Positions 6,241-9,912 of a DNA stretch of 9,912 nt are shown piece by piece; positions within the stretch are counted from its first letter, which is position 1, and every line of letters starts with the position of its first letter. Source of the DNA: Gammaproteobacteria bacterium (GTDB lineage Bacteria; Pseudomonadota; Gammaproteobacteria; Pseudomonadales; UBA3067); NCBI GenBank assembly GCA_019090565.1, contig JAHRVS010000101.1, positions 1 through 9,912 of the forward strand, given 5' to 3'. The position numbers and the translations under genes were made by a program. A model generated the notes under the pieces. It saw nothing but the letters and a program-made list of their open reading frames with translations, did no database searches and was not told the origin of the DNA.

Positions 6241-7689
6241 GTGAGCACAACAGACCAAAAGCAAATCTTTGACCGGTGGAAAGAGCGGGAAGCTGCTGCA
6301 GAAGCAATGATCCCCTTAATTGGTAAGTTATACCGGGGGAGAAATGTTGCAACTACCATATTTGGCCGACCGCTGATTAACCGTTCTGTTTTCAGCCTGA
6401 TTAAAGTACATCGTTATGTTCGCCAGGTTGAAGGGAACGGTATCAGTGTGCATGAAACACTCCCAATCCTAGAAGCCTTGAATAGCCTCGACCTTGGGCC
6501 ATCTCGTATTGATCTGGGTAAGCTTACTCTGAAATACAAAAGCACCGGCAGCAAGCTGTCGATTGAGGACTTTGTTAAGCAAGAAGTTAACAGTATTCTC
6601 GGTAAAAAGGCAGATTCAGACAGTGCTGGCCAAGATGTGGTGCTATATGGTTTTGGTCGTATTGGCAGGTTGGTTGCTCGTCTATTGATTGAGAAAGCCG
6701 GCAGTGGGCAAGGTCTTCGTCTTAAGGCGATTGTGGTTCGAAAAGGTAGCGAGGACGACCTTCAGAAGCGGGTTAACTTATTGCGAAGGGATTCAGTGCA
6801 TGGCCCGTTTCACGGGACGCTGAACGCTCTTGCGGACGAAGATGCGATCATAGCCAACGGCAACTACATTAAAGTCATTTATTCCAGCTCACCAGACAGT
6901 GTTGATTACGAACAGTATGGTATTCGTGATGCAATTGTTGTCGATAATACTGGCAAGTGGCGAGATGAAGAAGGTTTGGGGATGCACCTGCAATGCAAAG
7001 GTGTATCACGCGTGCTGTTAACCGCACCCGGAAAAGGCGAGATCAAGAATATTGTTTATGGGGTCAACCACGCCCTGATGGCCAAGGATGATAAAATCCT
7101 GTCAGCAGCTAGTTGTACCACGAATGCGATTGTGCCGGTTCTAAAGGCGCTTCAAGATAAATTTGGCATTAAAAATGGGCATGTAGAAACGGTACATTCC
7201 TATACAAACGATCAAAACCTGATTGATAACTTTCATAAGGGCGATCGCCGTGGTCGAAGTGCCGCGCTGAATATGGTTATTACAGAAACAGGTGCGGCTA
7301 AGGCTGCTGCCAAAGCGCTTCCGGAGTTGGCGGGTAAGTTGACAGGGAATGCTATCAGGGTGCCAACACCTAATGTATCTATGGCTATCCTGAACCTAAA
7401 CCTAGGCAGCGAAACCACAGTAGAAGAGTTAAATGATTACCTGCGGCATACGGCGCTTTATTCGCCGCTGCAAAAGCAAGTGGATTATGTGAACTCCCCT
7501 GAAGTAGTGTCCACTGATTTTGTAGGGTCTCGCTATGCGAGCATTGTTGATTCCTTGGCAACCATCGTGGACGGGAATCGCTGTGTTCTTTATGTTTGGT
7601 ATGACAATGAATATGGGTACAGCGCACAGGTTCTTCGTATCTTACAAAATCTAGCAGGTATTGCTTACCCTGTTTTACCTCAAGACTAA
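6241..7689 (+). CDS. Glyceraldehyde-3-phosphate dehydrogenase, long form
   Basis: The enzyme oxidises glyceraldehyde-3-phosphate to 1,3-bisphosphoglycerate with NAD(P)+ in central carbon metabolism, or runs in reverse for gluconeogenesis. The 482-residue product has a normal catalytic core: the dinucleotide motif GFGRIG (137-142), DSVHGPF (184-190), ASCTTNA with nucleophile Cys292, HSYTNDQ with general base His319, the phosphate-binding RRGRSAALN (336-344), RVPTPNVS (373-380) and WYDNEYGYS (453-461). About 130 residues precede the Rossmann motif, whereas ordinary GAPDHs (about 330 residues) begin only a few residues before it. This matches the long GAPDH of Pseudomonas (PA3001 type, about 460 residues, from memory). 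The acidic residue that normally ends strand beta-2 and selects NAD+ is replaced by Val166-Arg167-Lys168. It starts with GTG behind a strong Shine-Dalgarno. It is a single gene between divergent and downstream control regions. The enzyme identity is secure. Cofactor preference and physiological direction are not. Confidence 0.95.
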   Translation: MSTTDQKQIFDRWKEREAAAEAMIPLIGKLYRGRNVATTIFGRPLINRSVFSLIKVHRYVRQVEGNGISVHETLPILEALNSLDLGPSRIDLGKLTLKYKSTGSKLSIEDFVKQEVNSILGKKADSDSAGQDVVLYGFGRIGRLVARLLIEKAGSGQGLRLKAIVVRKGSEDDLQKRVNLLRRDSVHGPFHGTLNALADEDAIIANGNYIKVIYSSSPDSVDYEQYGIRDAIVVDNTGKWRDEEGLGMHLQCKGVSRVLLTAPGKGEIKNIVYGVNHALMAKDDKILSAASCTTNAIVPVLKALQDKFGIKNGHVETVHSYTNDQNLIDNFHKGDRRGRSAALNMVITETGAAKAAAKALPELAGKLTGNAIRVPTPNVSMAILNLNLGSETTVEELNDYLRHTALYSPLQKQVDYVNSPEVVSTDFVGSRYASIVDSLATIVDGNRCVLYVWYDNEYGYSAQVLRILQNLAGIAYPVLPQD

Positions 7690-7716
7690 GCCGATAAAAA
7701 ATGCTTAAAACGAGGT

Positions 7717-7755
7717 GAATTGAGTGGTTTTTATATAAATAGACCACTATAATTC
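7717..7755 (+). terminator. Inverted repeat after GAPDH, possible terminator
   Basis: GAATT (7717-7721) pairs with AATTC (7751-7755), and AGTGGT (7723-7728) pairs with ACCACT (7743-7748), with a small internal loop between. The 14-nt loop is AT-rich and contains TTATATAA. It begins 28 nt after the GAPDH stop, the expected place for a terminator. The U tract expected after an intrinsic terminator is absent, so termination, RNA stabilisation or a protein-binding role are all possible. Confidence 0.4.
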
Positions 7756-7771
7756 GCCCGCGTTATATTGT

Positions 7772-7793
7772 GGGGCAGGCTAGGTCGTGCCCC
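7772..7793 (+). terminator. Second GC-rich hairpin between GAPDH and nqrA
   Basis: GGGGCA (7772-7777) pairs with TGCCCC (7788-7793) around a 10-nt loop, followed by TGCTTTGTTGG, which is only moderately U-rich. It may back up the first hairpin in separating the GAPDH transcript from the nqr operon. An alternative pairing GCAGG/CCTGC (7775-7779, 7792-7796) competes with it. Confidence 0.35.
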
Positions 7794-7838
7794 TGCTTTG
7801 TTGGCAATCGACATGTTGTGGCTTGATACGAGCTGGGT

Positions 7839-7869
7839 TTGACGTGATTGTTCATGTTGCCACTGTAAA
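7839..7869 (+). promoter_or_regulatory. Candidate nqr operon promoter
   Basis: TTGACG (7839-7844) is a good -35 element (5 of 6). Downstream, TGTAAA (7864-7869) at 19-nt spacing is a poor -10. The same octamer TTTGACGT recurs at 7884-7891, but its only nearby A/T-rich hexamer (TAAAAT, 7901-7906) is too close. Transcription from the first site would begin near 7876 and place the 14-bp palindrome at 7891-7904 inside the early transcript. The nqr operon must be promoted somewhere in the 234-nt gap or by read-through from GAPDH. The exact site is uncertain. Confidence 0.3.
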
Positions 7870-7890
7870 AACGAAGCTATTGATTTGACG

Positions 7891-7904
7891 TTTAGAATTC
7901 TAAA
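7891..7904. promoter_or_regulatory. Perfect 14-bp palindrome upstream of nqrA
   Basis: TTTAGAATTCTAAA is a perfect dyad with no spacer, ending 19 nt before the nqrA ATG. Its position between the candidate promoter and the ribosome binding site fits an operator for a dimeric regulator. The regulator is unknown, and no match to a known consensus is claimed. Confidence 0.4.
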
Positions 7905-7923
7905 ATAAGAAAATCTGGAAGCC

Positions 7924-9276
7924 ATGATTAAACTGAAACTAGGTCTTGATTTGCCCATTACTGGTGGGCCAGCTCAAGTTATTGAGACAAATGCGATTAA
8001 AAGTAAGTCTGTCGCTATTCTCGGCAGCGACTATGTGGGGCTAAAGCCCACTATGGAAGTCAAAGTCGGGGATCAGGTAAAACTGGGGCAAGTGCTTTTT
8101 ACAGATAAGAAGACTCCAGGTGTTAAGTTTACCTCTCCGGGCGCGGGCAAAGTTGTAGCCATCAATAGAGGCGCTAAGCGTGTATTGCTTTCTGTCGTTG
8201 TGGAGCTTGATGATGAAGAGGAGCGCACTCCCTTTCCTGCACATCCTAAACAAAAGCTACCAAATTTAGAACGTTCAGAGGTCCAAGCGACGTTGAATGA
8301 TACGGGGTTGTGGACAGCGTTTCGCACTAGGCCCTTTAGTAAAGTTCCTACGCTTGAGTCGGTTCCACATTCTATATTCGTCACCGCTATTGATACGAAC
8401 CCCCTTGCAGCAGATCCGGTTGTTGTCATTGGTGAAAGCAGTGAAGCTTTCAGTGATGGTTTGGTCGTATTAACCCATTTGACAGATGGCGCGGTCAACG
8501 TTTGCAAAGCGTCTAATGCAAACATTCCAGTAAGCTCTGGGCCAGGCATTCAGGTTCACGAGTTTTCGGGGCCTCACCCTGCAGGGTTGGCGGGAACGCA
8601 CATTCATTTTCTCGCCGGCGCTTCTGCTGAACGCACAGTGTGGAGCATCAACTATCAAGATGTTATCGCTATCGGCAAGCTATTTGTTACGGGGCAGTTA
8701 GATGTATCGCGCGTTATTTCATTAGCGGGCCCCCAGGTCACAAAACCTTGCTTGGTTAAAACGCGAGTTGGCGCTTCAATTTCTGGTATAACAGAAAACG
8801 CGCTGGCAGAAGGTGCAAACAGGGTTATTTCCGGTTCTGTGCTCAGTGGCCGCAAAATCGCCGATGACACTGCTTTTTTAGGACGGTATCACCAACAAAT
8901 TACGGTAATACAAGAGGGTGAGCCTGAGCGGCAAGTGCTCCATTATTTACGACCGGGGAGCGATAAGCACTCGGTGTTGAATTTGTTTGCTTCAAAGCTG
9001 ATGGGGAATAAACGCTTTCCGTTTAATTCTTCTACAAATGGCAGTGCCAGAGCGATGGTGCCGGTCGGAACCTACGAAACGGTTATGCCCCTTGATATTC
9101 TGCCTACGCAGTTGTTGCGTTCCCTTTTGGTCGGGGATACCGACACCGCCCGGGCTTTAGGTTGTTTAGAGTTGGACGAAGAAGACCTGGCGCTATGTAC
9201 GTATGCCTGTCCAGGCAAGTATGAGTATGGTCCTATTCTTAGGGAAAATCTGACGCGAATTGAGGTAGAGGGCTAG
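7924..9276 (+). CDS. nqrA: Na+-translocating NADH:quinone reductase subunit A
   Basis: NqrA is the peripheral cytoplasmic subunit of Na+-NQR, a six-subunit respiratory complex that passes electrons from NADH to ubiquinone and pumps Na+ outward. The 450-residue product is close to the 446 of Vibrio NqrA. Seen are the family start GLDLPITGGPAQ (7-18), the SDYVGLKPTMEVKVGDQV segment (35-52), the biotinyl-lipoyl-like hairpin FTSPGAGKVVAI (69-80) shared with RnfC, the GPHPAGLAGTHIHF segment in the middle, the QDVIAIGKLFVTG block, and the C-terminal CTYACPGKYEYGPILR. There is no signal peptide or membrane helix, as expected. The ATG fits the family N terminus, but its Shine-Dalgarno (GGAA, 7917-7920) is only 3 nt away, unusually close. 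nqrB starts 4 nt after the stop, marking the nqrABCDEF operon start. Confidence 0.97.
   Translation: MIKLKLGLDLPITGGPAQVIETNAIKSKSVAILGSDYVGLKPTMEVKVGDQVKLGQVLFTDKKTPGVKFTSPGAGKVVAINRGAKRVLLSVVVELDDEEERTPFPAHPKQKLPNLERSEVQATLNDTGLWTAFRTRPFSKVPTLESVPHSIFVTAIDTNPLAADPVVVIGESSEAFSDGLVVLTHLTDGAVNVCKASNANIPVSSGPGIQVHEFSGPHPAGLAGTHIHFLAGASAERTVWSINYQDVIAIGKLFVTGQLDVSRVISLAGPQVTKPCLVKTRVGASISGITENALAEGANRVISGSVLSGRKIADDTAFLGRYHQQITVIQEGEPERQVLHYLRPGSDKHSVLNLFASKLMGNKRFPFNSSTNGSARAMVPVGTYETVMPLDILPTQLLRSLLVGDTDTARALGCLELDEEDLALCTYACPGKYEYGPILRENLTRIEVEG
9268..9272 (+). promoter_or_regulatory. Ribosome binding site of nqrB
   Basis: GAGGG inside the last codons of nqrA lies 8 nt before the GTG at 9281. 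This supports that GTG as the nqrB start and suggests translational coupling to nqrA. Confidence 0.65.
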
Positions 9277-9280
9277 TTTA

Positions 9281-9912
9281 GTGGGATTACGACAAATTTT
9301 AGACAATATCGAACCGCACTTTGAAAAGGGCGGAAAGTATGAGAAATGGTATGCCCTGTATGAGGCAGTCGACACAGGTTTATACAAGCCAAAGGACGTG
9401 ACTCAGAGCGCATCACACGTTAGGGATTCCATCGATTTAAAGAGAATCATGATTCTCGTGTGGATGACTACGTTTCCAGCCATGTTTTTTGGTATGTATA
9501 ACGTCGGTTTGCAGGGTAATACCGCAATGGCTGCAGCAGGAATGGATGCACTGGCGGGATGGCATGGTGCAATTATTGAGATATTTGCCGGTCACAATGC
9601 ATCGAGTTTGTGGGATAACTTTGTATATGGCGCTGTTTATTTTTTGCCCATTTATGCCGTAACCTTTATGGTAGGCGGGTTCTGGGAAGTTCTTTTTGCT
9701 TCGGTCAGAGGGCACGAAGTGAATGAGGGGTTCTTCGTGACGTCTATTCTTTTTGCGCTTATTTGTCCACCTTCTATCCCTCTATGGCAAGTGGCGCTTG
9801 GGATTAGCTTTGGTGTCGTGTTGGGTAAAGAAGTATTTGGCGGAACCGGTAAGAACTTCCTGAATCCAGCTTTGACCGGTAGGGCATTCTTATTTTTTGC
9901 CTACCCCGCACA
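9281..9912 (+). CDS. nqrB: Na+-translocating NADH:quinone reductase subunit B (partial)
   Basis: NqrB is a membrane subunit of Na+-NQR that binds riboflavin, carries covalent FMN and takes part in quinone binding and Na+ passage. The frame runs from GTG at 9281 to the window edge, giving 210 residues, roughly the first half of the usual 400-415. The start codon aligns with the Vibrio NqrB start (MGLKK). Family blocks are HFEKGGKYEKWYALYEA (13-29), SSHVRDSVDLKR-like ASHVRDSIDLKR (44-55), a first membrane helix about 56-75, a second about 117-140 with GGFWEVLF (132-139), GHEVNEGFFVTSILFAL (144-160), and KEVFGGTGKNFLNPAL (183-198). Gly132, Gly133 and Glu136 correspond to Vibrio Gly140, Gly141 and Glu144, linked to inhibitor binding and Na+ uptake. 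The loop after helix one is short and Pseudomonas-like. The FMN-carrying threonine lies beyond the window. Confidence 0.96.
   Translation, partial: MGLRQILDNIEPHFEKGGKYEKWYALYEAVDTGLYKPKDVTQSASHVRDSIDLKRIMILVWMTTFPAMFFGMYNVGLQGNTAMAAAGMDALAGWHGAIIEIFAGHNASSLWDNFVYGAVYFLPIYAVTFMVGGFWEVLFASVRGHEVNEGFFVTSILFALICPPSIPLWQVALGISFGVVLGKEVFGGTGKNFLNPALTGRAFLFFAYPA

Noticed and set aside
1..9912. CRISPR arrays, insertion sequences, tRNA or rRNA genes, prophage or defence genes
   Set aside because: No regular repeats, terminal inverted repeats with a transposase, cloverleaf-like segments or defence-family motifs were seen on either strand.

Overview
The window looks like core chromosome of a mid-GC, aerobic, probably marine gammaproteobacterium. 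The protein sequences resemble Pseudomonas and the Cellvibrio/Oceanospirillum-type relatives more than enteric bacteria or Vibrio. The basis for this is family resemblance: a long-form GAPDH with an N-terminal extension, a CsiV-family protein directly downstream of mfd, and a Pseudomonas-like NqrB loop. From memory, Pseudomonas aeruginosa carries nqrA, this GAPDH, mfd and csiV in the same neighbourhood (about PA2999 to PA3003). No mobile element, CRISPR array, tRNA or rRNA was seen, and nothing looks like a defence or secondary-metabolite island.

Layout. (1) Positions 57-413, plus strand: rplS (ribosomal protein L19), the likely last gene of the rpsP-rimM-trmD-rplS operon. It is followed by a hairpin and by a second hairpin with a T-rich tail. 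(2) Positions 694-5181, minus strand: mfd (transcription-repair coupling factor, TTG start), with csiV 45 nt downstream, probably co-transcribed. The csiV end is convergent with rplS. (3) Positions 5182-5516: a gene-free stretch with a perfect TATAAT that is a candidate mfd promoter, and three alternating copies of one 7-mer that could form competing hairpins. (4) Positions 5517-5897, minus strand: a 126-residue protein of unknown function with a methionine cluster. (5) Positions 5898-6240: a divergent control region containing an inverted repeat that overlaps a candidate GAPDH -35 element. (6) Positions 6241-7689, plus strand: NAD(P)-dependent glyceraldehyde-3-phosphate dehydrogenase, long form, GTG start. 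(7) Positions 7690-7923: hairpins, a repeated TTTGACGT and a perfect 14-bp palindrome just before nqrA. (8) Positions 7924 to the window end: nqrA complete and nqrB (GTG start) cut off by the window edge, opening the Na+-translocating NADH:quinone reductase operon.

How the genes fit together. Translation (L19), transcription-coupled repair (Mfd) and the cell envelope (CsiV) are housekeeping functions with no evident metabolic link. GAPDH and Na+-NQR form a loose pair: GAPDH can yield NADH and NQR oxidises it while exporting Na+. They appear to be separately promoted. I found no convincing new biological system. The observations worth checking are the non-coding palindromes and alternating hairpin arms, the Met-rich unknown protein, the altered cofactor pocket and N-terminal domain of GAPDH, and the basic tail of Mfd.
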